NCBI GenBank assembly: GCA_029204225.1
Contig: MU832667.1
Span: 1 to 64,000, forward strand
Source of the DNA: Diphasiastrum complanatum
Lineage: Eukaryota; Streptophyta; Lycopodiopsida; Lycopodiales; Lycopodiaceae
DNA length: 64,000 nucleotides
Reading direction: 5' to 3'
Below, piece after piece: positions 11,503 through 22,399 of this stretch. The position numbers and the translations under genes are program-made. The first letter of the stretch is position 1, and each line of letters opens with the position of its first letter. The notes under the pieces were generated by a model, which saw only the letters and a program-made list of their open reading frames with translations, made no database searches and was not told the origin of the DNA.

Positions 11503-11860
11503 TGTTACGAGCTCGTAACCAGTGCCGAACCCTAGAGAACACAGATAGGTCAGATACCACAGTCAGGGTCGTGTCCAGCGTACATGACCAACAGGGCAAG
11601 ACAGTGTGAGTAGTGTGCCCCAGCACGGTCCATAGCCATGGCGGGCCTAACACAGCCTAGGGACCCTGTCAGCAGGATAGGGCCCCCAGTTGGGTCCCGA
11701 CGTGCAGTCGGCCACGTCAGTGCCACGTGGCCGACACTTGGCAGTAGCATGCTACCAGTCCTCACACTGGGCTAGGAGGGGCTTACTCTATATCAGGGAG
11801 TAGGCAAGGTTGGGTGGATCAATTAGTGTTTGCCCTACTGTGGTGTTAGGATCTATTACA
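11503..11860 (+). repeat. Element 1 5' LTR
   Basis: It starts TGTTACGAGCTCGTAAC, which contains the palindrome GTTACGAGCTCGTAAC, and ends CTATTACA. A TATATC motif lies near the 3' third (CTCTATATCAGG), a possible TATA region. Length matches the 3' LTR. Confidence 0.95.
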
Positions 11861-11861
11861 C

Positions 11862-11874
11862 TGGTATCAGAGCC
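11862..11874 (+). promoter_or_regulatory. Element 1 primer-binding site (initiator Met tRNA)
   Basis: TGGTATCAGAGCC follows the 5' LTR after one base. This is the usual plant LTR-retrotransposon site, complementary to the 3' end of tRNA-iMet. Confidence 0.9.
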
Positions 11875-12746
11875 ATCTCCATCCTAGGGAGTTCAGGAGC
11901 AACAGTAGAGAAAGCTATCAGAAGATAGGAAAGATCTGGGAGATTCTCAGAAAAGAATAGAGGAGGAAAATCGCTGTAGGATCAGCTTTCTAATCCTCCA
12001 ATTTGCTGGATTTCTCAGTAGTTTGGAAGCATATCTTTTACAATAGTGAAAAATCAGTTTCCCTCTCTGATTTTCGAGTGTAGATCACTATGATCTGAGC
12101 GGAAATTCAAGAGGAAGGGAAGAGCAGGTCCATCGCTGTATAGTCAGCCCTCAAATCTGAGTTTCGTATGAAGTTCTGAGTAGATTAGAAGGAGTTCTGA
12201 TCTGAAATATTGTAGCAGGGCCAGCGCTGGACAGTAGGGTAGAAATCTCAGAATTTAACCCTGTTTTTCAGAAGTTTTTCAGGAGTCTGAGTTTCAGACT
12301 TGCTTGCTACAGACCAACGACCTACAGGCTGAGAGTAAATCAGAGAATCAAGGTGATTTCAGAGCTGTAAATTGGACAAATCGGGCCAGACAGGTTGCTG
12401 ACCAACCAGCGAGGGCAGGGACTTCAAAAATTCCGGATTTCTTTTTGTAAACTTCCGGTTTTTACTCGGTTTGTTGGAGCCCCACACCTCAAATCAGATC
12501 AGTCAGCTACTCAACTCAAGAACCGGGAAATTTGGCACCGTTTTGAAGCTTCAAACTGGCATTTTCCGGGACAGCAGGTCTGAAATCTTGGGGAAAGGAG
12601 CTGAAAGGGTTCCTCTTCATAATCTCTTTGGAAGTACAGTCCTCAGAAACAGCTAAGTCATCTTTCCTTTCCCTTGTACAGTTGTAAATTAGTCTTTTAG
12701 ACTTTTTTCCTTCAGAAGTTAAGGTAGCTCTCTTTCAGTTTCGAAG

Positions 12747-15700
12747 ATGACCACTCCTCAGGGACCTGATCAACCCTAGGAGAGAGGCTTCGACGAACTT
12801 GAAACAGAAGCCTTGGCTTACAGAAAAGGGAAGGAACCCATGGAAGTAGAAGAACAGGAACAGTTCGCCGAAGAACTCGACGAACTGGTTACCAAGGAGC
12901 AGTTCCTCCAATTGGTAACAGAAGTGGATGAACTGAAGCTGGCATTAGCCAATTTCAAGTCCAGTGTGGACGACTCGTTCGCTGAACTCAAAAACTTGAT
13001 TTTGAGCTCCGCGAAAGGAAGCCTTCCCTCCACTTCTCAGTTATCCCCTTCTCCACTTCCATCAGTTTCGGGTGAGACTTTACGGTCTCACCCCAGTGTT
13101 TTTAAAGATTTAAAGCCTCCTACTTTTAATGGGGAAGAGAAGGATAGAAATGCAGATATTCTACAAACCTTCCTCAGCAAATGGAAGAACATTCATGCTC
13201 TTAAACAGACCCCTGACCATTTGCAAGCAATTGAGGCCAGTCTTTCTTTAGGGCCTATGGCCTATAAGTGGTGGTTAAATCTCCAGGAGACTGGGCAGAC
13301 TCCCCGGTCATGGAAAGCTTTTGAAGAAGCTTTCCTAAGAGAATTTCTACCAGAGAATGAACTTGATAGAGCCTGGGAAGCCTGGGAAAGAACAGTAATG
13401 GACAAGTCCCTCATCCAATATATCTCGCAGTATCGAGAGGCAATTTTAAAGATTAAAAATATGGATGACTATCAAAAAATCAGGGGATTTGTCCGTGGCC
13501 TCAAAGATGAATATAAAGTAGAGGTCCAGAGAAACTCGCCTACTACCCTTGAGCAAGCTCTCAGATATGCTCAAATCTATGATGATTCAGTGGGTAGGAA
13601 GAGAGCGAGACAGCAACCACTTTCTGAGCAGCTTCCTCAGAAAGACTTTCAATTTAAAAAGAAATTTTTAAAAAGAAAGAAAGAAGATAAATTTAAAGGT
13701 GAAGCTCCTCAGAAACGCCCTTCACACATACAGCCCTTAAAACCAGATGATTTTGAGAAAGCCAAACAAGAACGTTTGTGCTTTGTGTGTATGGGCAAGG
13801 GACACACAGTCAGACAGTGTCCCAAGGGGCCTTTCACTAAAAAAGATAAGAAAGATAAAAAACAAGTTCATCTTGTTCAGACTGTATGTTTCCCCAGTGA
13901 CTCGGCAGCTTCCGAGATCAAAGTGTATCATGAAGATCATGAACACTGTTGCCAGCTGACCTCTGCAATGCTAGCGAGACCCTTCAGCTTTGGGCCGCAT
14001 GACCTAGTACGTATGCATGGGAAAGTTGGTAACCAGTCAGTAAGAGTCATGGTTGATGATGGGGCAACCCATAATTTCATCAACCACACCCTGGTTAAAA
14101 AGCTTAAACTACCAGAAGTACCTAGTCAGCATAGGTACATAGTTTCATTAGCTAAGGGTGAAGATAAAAAAATATGGGAAACTATGGTAAGTAAGTTAAA
14201 TCTTGGTATTCAGGGGTACCAAGATCAAATAAACTTTCAGATAATGCACCTGGATCGAACAGACATTGTTCTCGGGAGAGATTGGCTCTACAGTTTAGGA
14301 CCTTCCCTCCACAGAAACTATCAGGAGAACACCCTCAGCTTTCAGTATAAAGGCCGAGAGATCCAGTTGCATGGGGAGCATGATGTTCCCAACAACCCTA
14401 TGGTCTGCAGTTCAGAGCTCTGTCAGCTAATCGGAGACGAAGACCATCAGGTATTCTTATGTGACTTTCAGTTTATTCCTGAAGTTTCTATTTCCAGTTC
14501 TATTCAGCAGAAAATCAGTAAATTAGAAACTTTATTGTCTAAATTTAAAGATGTTTTTCCTGAAGATTTGCCACATGGTTTACCACCTAGCAGAGAGGTA
14601 GATCATGTAATAAACCTAGTACCAGGTACAGCACCTGTTTCTAAACCTCCGTATCGGGTCAGCCGAACAGAGGATGAAGAAATAACTAGGCAGTTAACAG
14701 ACTATCTTGGGAAAGGCCAAATTCAGACCAGTAGTTCACCATGGGCCTCACCAGTCCTATTGGTGAAAAAGAAAGAGGGGTCTATGCGTCTTTGCGTAGA
14801 TTACAGAGCCCTCAATAAAGTCACAATTAAGAATAAATACCCTATGCCTCGGGCAGACGAGTTGTTTGATCAACTCGACGGGGCTAAGTTTTTCAGTAAA
14901 ATAGACCTTAGATCGGGATATCATCAAGTCCGTATAAAATCGGAAGATGTCTCGAAAACAGCTTTTAGGACTCGTCACGGTCATTATGAGTTTAAGGTGA
15001 TGCCATTTGGGCTCACAAATGCTCCAGCTACCTTTATGACCTTGATGAACAGTGTCCTCAGACCATACTTGGGTAAGTTTGTGGTCGTATTTTTAGATGA
15101 CATCCTCGTCTACAGCAAAACGAGGAAGGAGCATCTAAAACACCTCAGAAAGGTGTTTCGACTGCTCAGAAAGCATAAGCTTTATGCTAAACAATCCAAG
15201 TGTGAATTCTTCGTTGAAGAAGTAGCATATTTGGGTCACATTATCTCTTCAGATGGGATTAAGATGGACCCAAATAAGGTTAAAGCCATACTCAGTTGGC
15301 TGAGACCTCAGAATATTTTGGAACTTCAAATCTTTCTTGGTCTCGCGGGATATTACAGACGATTTGTCAAGGAATATGCTCAGATAGCAGTCCCTATGAC
15401 AAATCTTCTTAAGGGGAAGGGAAAGGAGTTCATTTGGGAGTCTGCACAACAGGAGAGCTTTGATGCTCTCAAAACAGCCTTAGCTACAGCACCAGTCTTA
15501 AAAGTCGTCGACCCCAATCAGCCATTTGTGGTCGAAACAGATGCTAGCGACTTTGCAGTAGGCGTTGTGCTAACTCAGGGTGGACGACCAGTTGCGTTCG
15601 AGAGTAAAAAACTCGAGCCAGTTCAGACTAGGTACAGTGCCTATGAAAAGGAACTCTTTTCTATAGTCCATGCCCTTAAGACTTGGAGGCATTATTTGTA

Positions 15701-17534
15701 TGGTGCCAACTTTGAGGTCCTGACAGACCATGAGAGTCTCAGATACCTTTGCAATCAACCTGAGCTTAGAGGTCGGAAAGCTCGTTGGGCAGAGTTGATG
15801 CAAGAGTTTGACATGTCTATCAGATATAGGCGTGGAAAATTCAATACAGTAGCAGATGCCCTTAGCAGAATGCCTATGATAAACGAGCTGAGTTTTACTC
15901 AGATTCGTAATGAGTTACTCGAGTCCTTGAGAGGGAAATGCCAGCATGATGCATTCTTCTCTATTATCTGGAACTCAGTCCAGAACAGACAGTTACAGAC
16001 TCCAGAACCAGTTCCCGGGGCTGGTGCCAGTTCATCCAAGAATACGGCAGCTTCCGTTGAGGATGATGATGAGTCCGAGTATACGTCGTCAGATGACGTT
16101 GAGGATTCTGAGCCTGTATTACCCAAGCAAACCCCAGTGGTTGAGGGTCAGTTGACTCAAGGATTCAAATGGAAACAGTATTCCATTCAGGATGAGTACT
16201 TGCTCTATAGAGATAGAGTATGTGTCCCCAATTCAGAGGATTATAGGCAGCAGGTCCTATATGAATGTCATGACAATCCTAGCGCGGGACACCCAGGCAT
16301 ACAGAAGATCTATGAGCTTCTTCGTAGGCAATTTTTCTGGCCCAGTATGAAAAAGGACGTCCACCAGTATGTAACCAGTTGCCAGAAACGTCAAGTAAAT
16401 AAAGCAGAGCGTTTAAAGGCAGGAGGGTTGTTGCATCCCTTAGAAATACCAGCTGGTAAATGGGAGAGTATCTCCATGGATTTTATAGTAGGCCTGCCTA
16501 AAACCCAAAAGGGTAATGACGCTATATGGGTCACAGTTGACCGTCTGACCAAAATGGCTCATTTTATTCCGACCAAAACAACCGTTAGAGCTCCAGAGTT
16601 AGCGAGGTTGTTTGTAGACGGGCTATTTAAATTGTACGGTCTACCTTCCGGCATAGTCAGCGACCGGGACAGTAAGTTTACTGGAAATTTTTGGAAGGCA
16701 GTATTCCATCATCTCCATACTAAACTTAATATGAGTACCACTGACCATCCACAGACGGACGGTCAAACAGAAAGGGTAAATCAAGTGCTGGAGGATATGC
16801 TTCGTGCATACGTCAGCAAGAGGCAGACTAATTGGGAGGAGTATCTCTCAATATTAGAGTTTGCTTACAACAGTACCAAACATTCAGCTACGGGATACAG
16901 CCCATTTATGCTGATGTACGGTTTTCAGCCACGCTCACCCACAGCTGTAGGGTTTAAACAAGAAAAGGTTGAAGCAGCCAGAAACTTTTTAGAAGACCTA
17001 AACCAGATGATAGAACATGCTAAGCGTAGCATTAGACAATCCCAGGATCGAGCCAGGCATTATGCAGATCCACACAGACGGGATGTGCAGTTCTCCACTG
17101 GTGAGAAAGTCTACTTGAGAGTCCCAGTTGACTCTAAAACCCTCAAATCAGGAGTGTGTGCTAAGTTGTCTCCAAGGTATTGTGGTCCCTTTACCATCAG
17201 TAGGAGACTAGGCGAGGTCACCTATGAACTAGAACTCCCACACAGCAGTAAGGTTTTTCCAGTTTTTCATGTAAGTCAGTTACGAAAAGCCTTAACCAGA
17301 TCAGATAATCTGGTAGGGGACAGTGTTCTAGTTCTCCCATTGGATCCTCAACAACCTCCACATGAACCAGAGGAAATTCTTGATAGTAGAGAGACGCAGA
17401 CTCGTCATACTCTATACCGAGAATATCTGGTTAAGTGGAATGATCAGCCTGTTGAGAATGCCACTTGGGAAAGAGGCAGCGTCCTTCGCAAGATTTTTCC
17501 AGACTTTGTCTTAGAGGACCAAGACGGTTCTTAA
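12747..17534 (+). CDS. gag-pol: Gag-Pol polyprotein of element 1 (chromovirus type), nonsense at codon 11
   Basis: The family start is ATG 12747, but codon 11 here is TAG (12777-12779); the copy at 29266 on the minus strand has no stop there. After it the frame is open to TAA 17532-17534, and the first later in-frame ATG is 12840, giving 1564 residues. From that Met: gag core, knuckle [15 protein letters not shown] (about 313), protease DDGATHNFI (about 405), reverse transcriptase with FLDDIL (about 751), RNase H with [10 protein letters not shown] (about 900), integrase with H, H and C of the zinc site (about 1145-1185) and the D, D, E triad (SMDFIVG, SDRDSKF, QTERVNQ), and a C-terminal chromodomain ([16 protein letters not shown]). 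The fourth zinc ligand is Arg (CQKRQ). It drives reverse transcription and integration; chromodomains guide insertion to marked chromatin in related elements. Confidence 0.93.
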
Positions 17535-17545
17535 GGGGGAGGGAG

Positions 17546-17903
17546 TGTTACGAGCTCGTAACCAGTGCCGAACCCTAGAGAACACAGATAGGTCAGATAC
17601 CACAGTCAGGGTCGTGTCCAGCGTACATGACCAACAGGGCAAGACAGTGTGAGTAGTGTGCCCCAGCACGGTCCATAGCCATGGCGGGCCTAACACAGCC
17701 TAGGGACCCTGTCAGCAGGATAGGGCCCCCAGTTGGGTCCCGACGTGCAGTCGGCCACGTCAGTGCCACGTGGCCGACACTTGGCAGTAGCATGCTACCA
17801 GTCCTCACACTGGGCTAGGAGGGGCTTACTCTATATCAGGGAGTAGGCAAGGTTGGGTGGATCAATTAGTGTTTGCCCTACTGTGGTGTTAGGATCTATT
17901 ACA
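17546..17903 (+). repeat. Element 1 3' LTR
   Basis: It is preceded directly by the polypurine tract and followed by CTTAC, the target duplication. By eye it shows no difference from the 5' LTR. Confidence 0.95.
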
Positions 17904-18809
17904 CTTACCATCTCACTGATTTTGCTGATAGGTGGTGGCGCAAGTTGTTGAAGTTTAATCGGGCTCCATCCACCTGGATTGATTTCAAGCGAGCTTTTAG
18001 AGCTCAGTTCATTCCTCCACATGAGCATGTGTGTGCGACGGATGCTTGGTTTTTACATCGTCAAAGACAGTACATGGTGCAGGAATATGTTGATAAGTAT
18101 CGTGAGACGCTTATCAAGATTCCAGAAGAGATTCCTGAGTGGATCATAGTCCACAAGTTTATTTTTGGCCTTCGCGAAGAGTTGAGGCCTTCAGTGCTTA
18201 ATGAAGGGTGCAAGACCTTAGAAGAGGCAGTTGCTACAGCTCTCAACTTTGAAGGTAATGTGCGCACCAAGGCTGAATCTGGAGCGCCAAGCTGGCCTTA
18301 GAGGAAGGGTTTGCGAAAGTCTGGCCAAGCTGGTCAGAAAGGCTTTTCGCAGAAGGATCCTATCCAGATGCAGCAGACTTTGAAGTGCATAGAGGCATCT
18401 CCTTTGGCTCATCAGGCTTACAACAAGTCTCCTCTCAGCCCAGAACAAAAGGACAAGGCCAAGAAAGACGGATTATGCTTTTTCTGTCTTGGCAAGCATC
18501 TTGTCAATGATTGTCCTCGCCGCACGGACATGAAGCTCCATGTTTTACAACAACGTCAAGATAAGGACAAGGATGAGGAGATTTTGGAAGACTTATTAGT
18601 AAGCGACGATGAGTAGGCAGCCTGTATAGTTTTTCTTTCTTTTGCATGTATAAAGTTTGGACATGAGGGTTTGTCTCATGTTTTAAAACGGGGGGAGACC
18701 ATCTATTGAGGGTCCTCTTGTTACCTATATGCAAATAAAGAGAATGGAGATTCAATATTTGTGGTTGTGTTATGTGAATGTTGACTTTAGTTTTGATTAT
18801 TACCAACAG

Positions 18810-19760
18810 CTATCCGATGCCCAGGACTGGATGCGTTGCAAGGTGCAACCATTTTCAGTAAGATAGATCTCAAAAGTGGATACCATCAAATACAGATTCG
18901 AGATGAAGACGTCCAGAAGACAACCTTCCGAACCCGTTTCGGTCATTATGAGTTTTTAGTTATGCCATTTGGGTTAACCAATGCCCCAGCCACGTTCATG
19001 ATGCTCATGAACGATGTCTTGCGAGACTATATGGGCAAGTTTGTCATCAATTTTATTGACGACATATTGGTTTTTAGTAAAGCGGTCGAGGAGCATGAGG
19101 TTCATCTCAAGACCGTATTGGGCAAGTTACAAGCTTATGTCTTGTATGCCAATGCTTAGAAGACAGAGTTGTGTAAGACTCGTGTCGAGTATTTGGGTCA
19201 CGTAGTGACGGTTGAGGGTATTTCGGTTGACCCAGCCAAGATGGCTGTGGTTAAGAAGTGGCCGAGGCCTGTTGATATACGCCAATTACAATCTTTCTTA
19301 AGTTTTTGCAAGTTCTATTGGCAGTTCGTTAGGAACTATTCCAAGGTAGCTGCTCCTTTGATGGACCAGTTACGAAAAAACAGCACTGTAGATCGGTGGG
19401 TTGCTGAAGCTCAGCACAGGTTTGAGAACTTGATGGAGGCGCTGGCCATGGCTCCAGTTCTCAAGTTTATTGATACCCAGATACCGTTTGACCTAGAGAC
19501 GGATGCAAGTGGCATTGCCGTAGGTGCAGTGTTGAGTCAAGATGGTATATACGCACAGGAGCAAGAGCTGTATGTGAGTACATGCGCTCAAGGTGTGGAG
19601 ACATTATTTATACGGCGTCGAGTTTTATGTGTACACAGATCATTATACTTTAAAGTTTTTTGCACTCAGCCAGATTTGTAAGGCCTCCAAGCTCGGTGGG
19701 CCGAGCTGATGCAAGAATTTCATATTGTTGGTACTGCATCAGATGAGCCTTGCCTGTAGT
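18810..19760 (+). pseudogene. pol: Reverse transcriptase / RNase H fragment of the decayed gypsy element
   Basis: The fragment opens at the YPMPR region with a one-base insertion, then reads [28 protein letters not shown] and [12 protein letters not shown] (the YXDD-type box is FIDD). A TAG at about 19157 follows. It continues with EYLGHVVTVEGISVD and the RNase H start LETDASGIAVGAVLS before collapsing near 19680; WAELMQEF at about 19705 marks the RNase H end. The sequence is clearly different from the reverse transcriptase of elements 1-3, so this belongs to the host element and not to a fourth copy. Confidence 0.8.
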
Positions 19761-19861
19761 TGACAGTGATCTCTTGGAGGAGATCAAGAGGGCTCAACAA
19801 AAGGACCCACATTGTCAGTGTGTGTAGCCTATCCATGCAAGTTAGTCGACCAAGCGCAAGA

Positions 19862-21265
19862 GTCAGTCGTTTGTCCGGAAACGCTCTTTTTGTTGGGGGA
19901 ATGCCACTAAATGGACCGCTTTCCAGAATCCCCGAGAACTGGTCCAGTGTTGTCGAACGGAGTCCATTTTCTAGGCCATCTGTTTTGTCCTATGCTGCAC
20001 GCTAAGACGAACCCACAAGACTAAACCGGGCTCCAAACGGTTCAAGACTCACAGCGAAACGTGCGTCCAAATTAGAAACCCTAAACGTAGTTCTGGGATT
20101 CTAGCTCGAGAACCGGTTTAGTGTCGTTGAACGAAGTCTGTTTTTCAAACCGTCTATTCCGTCCTGTGCTTCACGTCGATACGAACCTACAGCACTAAAC
20201 TGGACTCCAATCAGTTCAGTTTTCACAGCGAAACGTGCGTCCCCGAACCAGAAACCCTAAACGTAGTTCTAGGATTCTAGGCCCGTCGAGCTAGAAATCG
20301 ATCGGATTTAGTCAAAAACAGTCAGAACCTCGGACGGGAGGTGTCCACAGGTTTGTGGGCTCGACATGAACCCATAGGACCATTTGCAGCTCAATTCCGA
20401 TGCCGTTTGTCCGGAAACGCCCTTTTTGCCGGGGGGAATCAGCATCCCCGAGAACCGGTCCAGTGTCGTCGAACGGAGTCCGTTTTTTAGTCGGTTTGTT
20501 TCATCCTGTCCTGCACGCCGAGACGAACCAGACAGGACAAAAACAGGCTCCAAACGGTTGAGTACTCACAATAAAACGTGCATCTGAACCAGAATCCCTA
20601 AACATAGTCCTGGGAATCTAAGCCCATCGAGTTAGGAATTGGTCAAATTCAGTAAAAAATGGTCAGAACTTCGGACGGGAGGTGTCCATAGGTTTGTGGG
20701 CTCGACACAAACCCATAGGACCATTTGCAGCTCAATTCCGAAGCCATTTGTCCAAAAGCGCCCTTTTTGTCGGGGGGAATGCCACTGAATGGACTACTTT
20801 TCAGCATCCCCGAGAACCGGTCCAGTGTCGTCGAAAGGAGTCCGTTTTTTAAACGGTTTGTTCCGTCCTGTCTTGCATGCCGAGACGAACCTACGGGACT
20901 AAACCAGGCTCCAAACGGTTAAGTACTCACAACAAAACGTGCATCCGAACCAGAAACCCTAAACGTAGTCCTGGGAATATAGGCCCATTGAGCCAAAAAT
21001 TGGTCGGATTCAGTAAAAAAATGGTCATATTTTCGGACGGGAGGTGTTTATAGGTTTGTGGGCTCGACACGAACCCACAGGACCATTTGCAGCTCAATCC
21101 CGACGCCGTTTGTCCATAAACACTCTTTCTGTCGGGGGGAATGCCACTAAATGGACTACTTTTCAACATCCCCAAGAATTGGTCCAGTGTTGTCGAGCCA
21201 AAAATTGGTTGGATTCAGTAAAAAACGGTCAAAACTTCGGACGAGAGGTGTTCAGAACTTCCTCC
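19862..21265. repeat. Tandem repeat, unit about 345-360 bp, four to five diverged copies
   Basis: The landmark GACGGGAGGTGTCCA(C/T)AGG starts at about 20334, 20678 and, slightly changed, 21039, i.e. 344 and 361 bp apart. CCGAGAACCGGTCCAGTGTC and its variants recur at about 19940, 20110, 20450, 20810 and 21170. One unit (about 20060-20300) is internally truncated. Copies share CCCTAAACGTAGT. The array begins right after the dead gypsy fragment. Open frames in it come from the repeat and show no protein resemblance. Confidence 0.85.
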
Positions 21266-21309
21266 TAAACCATCAGCCGCCATCCAAATCATCGGCCGTC
21301 ACCCAGATC

Positions 21310-21520
21310 GTTGGCCGCACACGCACACAAACACAGCACGCACACGAATACACATACATACAACACAGTGCGCACACCCACAAACACACGCAGACCCACA
21401 CACACATGCCCATACACACACAACACACACACACACCCAGCCTAAGCCTAAAGCTTAAAGTTACAACCTAATCCTAATCCACAACCCACACACACACACT
21501 CCCTAAACCCACACACACAG
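21310..21520. repeat. CA-rich low-complexity tract
   Basis: Degenerate (CA)n with interruptions covers about 200 bp. His/Thr-rich frames across it are artefacts. Confidence 0.85.
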
Positions 21521-22330
21521 GCATTTGGTAGTTATGAATGACTGTCTAGAGCCTTTTGCATTCAATACAGAATTGAGAATCGTGTGGGGCGGCTGATCCA
21601 TTGCACTATCAAATCCATTGTGGATGCTGGCCGTGGTCTGCTGTGTTTCAGAACCACCTTCGAGATGAGCACTGAATAGTGAGCACTGAACAGACACCAT
21701 TTCTCACTGAAGCACCTGAGTGCGCTACTGCTACACATATTGGTGATTTGAATGTTGATGTGGTGCGCTGCCTCCTCAACAAATGACGTTTGAAATGTTG
21801 AATGACCCTGTTGCGTGGATCAAATCCATGAGTGACCTGCCACCACGAGGCCAAGAAGGTTCTGAGTTCATACCTTCCCGTTGGAAGAAACAGATCTTGG
21901 GACAAAGTGCAATGGAGTTTTCTTTGAAGATTGTGCGGTGTCATCTCATTGCGATCTGACATACGTGAGGTGTGCGACTGTGGTAGTTTGCTTGGCTACC
22001 AATTTATCTGCCTACGGATCAGTCATGAAGCCTTTTGCTATTATTCTCCTACGGATCATACGCTACCTGGCTTGAAACATTGGTCTGACTCGCTGGTTCT
22101 ATTAGTTCATAGTAGAGGGAGGCGATCGAAGCGGAAAACATATGATTGATCGGTGGCTTGTGACAGGTACCAGAGCTTTGACACCATTGAAGAGTAGCTG
22201 AAGCTTTTGCAGCTACGAAGTAGTATTGATTAATTGATTAGTTTGTGAGCGATTGGAGATGCGAGGGAATTGAGATGAGGGCAATAAAGCTGCCAGAGCC
22301 ACCAGGTAGCAGCAGCTCAGGAATGCTAGA
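21521..22330. other. Unassigned non-coding stretch
   Basis: No gene is supported. Near 22155-22180 GGCTTGTGACA followed by GGTACCAGAGC resembles the LTR end and primer site of the decayed gypsy at 10236-10260, which suggests an old LTR remnant ends here. Confidence 0.3.
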
Positions 22331-22399
22331 GATCTTTGATAGGGGTATATCGTGTGTGGTGCGGCGGGCGGTGTTGCTATTTCTTTGTCCTGATCTGCA

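Larger units (their letters stand above)
11503..17903 (+). mobile_element. Element 1: complete chromodomain Ty3/gypsy retrotransposon
   Basis: The two LTRs (11503-11860 and 17546-17903, 358 bp each) look identical base for base. The element is flanked by the 5-bp duplication CTTAC (11498-11502 and 17904-17908). An initiator-Met primer site (TGGTATCAGAGCC) starts at 11862 and a polypurine tract AAGGGGGAGGGAG lies at 17533-17545 just before the 3' LTR. One long gag-pol frame fills the interior. Identical LTRs indicate a very recent insertion. It lies in gag of an older gypsy element. Two further members of the family are in the window. Confidence 0.95.
11060..18616 (+). pseudogene. gag: gag of the decayed gypsy element, interrupted by element 1
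   Basis: Gag-like coding begins at ATG 11060 (MEDDRVDIPL, proline/serine-rich), shifts frame near 11200, and continues to the insertion point (DVVNQWLHQWDDYFDL region). After the nested element, 17909 onward reads YHLTDFADRWWRKLLKF, the retrotransposon gag core, then the knuckle CFFCLGKHLVNDCP (CX2CX4HX4C-type spacing) at about 18475-18520 and an acidic end before TAG. A TAG at about 18299 also interrupts it. The nested element sits between two halves that continue each other, which shows the order of insertion. Confidence 0.7.
9768..19760 (+). mobile_element. Decayed Ty3/gypsy element, split by a nested younger element
   Basis: A putative 5' LTR (9768-10246) is followed after two bases by TGGTATCAGAGC, the primer-binding sequence matching the initiator-Met tRNA 3' end. 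Gag begins near 11060, is interrupted at 11502 by the younger element, resumes at 17909 and ends at 18616. A reverse transcriptase to RNase H fragment follows at about 18810-19760. Protease and the RT N-terminus are missing, integrase is absent, and no 3' LTR was found, so this is a deletion-ridden relic. A sequence like the LTR end plus primer site (GGCTTGTGACA followed by GGTACCAGAGC) recurs at about 22155-22180 and may be a relative of the same family. Confidence 0.7.

Noticed and set aside
11550-11765. Repeated 71-codon frames beginning MRTGSMLLPS, antisense in LTRs at five places
   Set aside because: They occur in every LTR copy in reverse orientation to the element and are shadows of LTR sequence, with no gene context.
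13737-13959. Short frames over the gag knuckle region ([10 protein letters not shown] and MILRKPNKN types)
   Set aside because: They overlap the polyprotein frame in other phases and recur only because the element recurs.
19862-21265. CRISPR array or other bacterial repeat system
   Set aside because: Units are about 350 bp, diverged and without spacers; the context is plant nuclear transposons.
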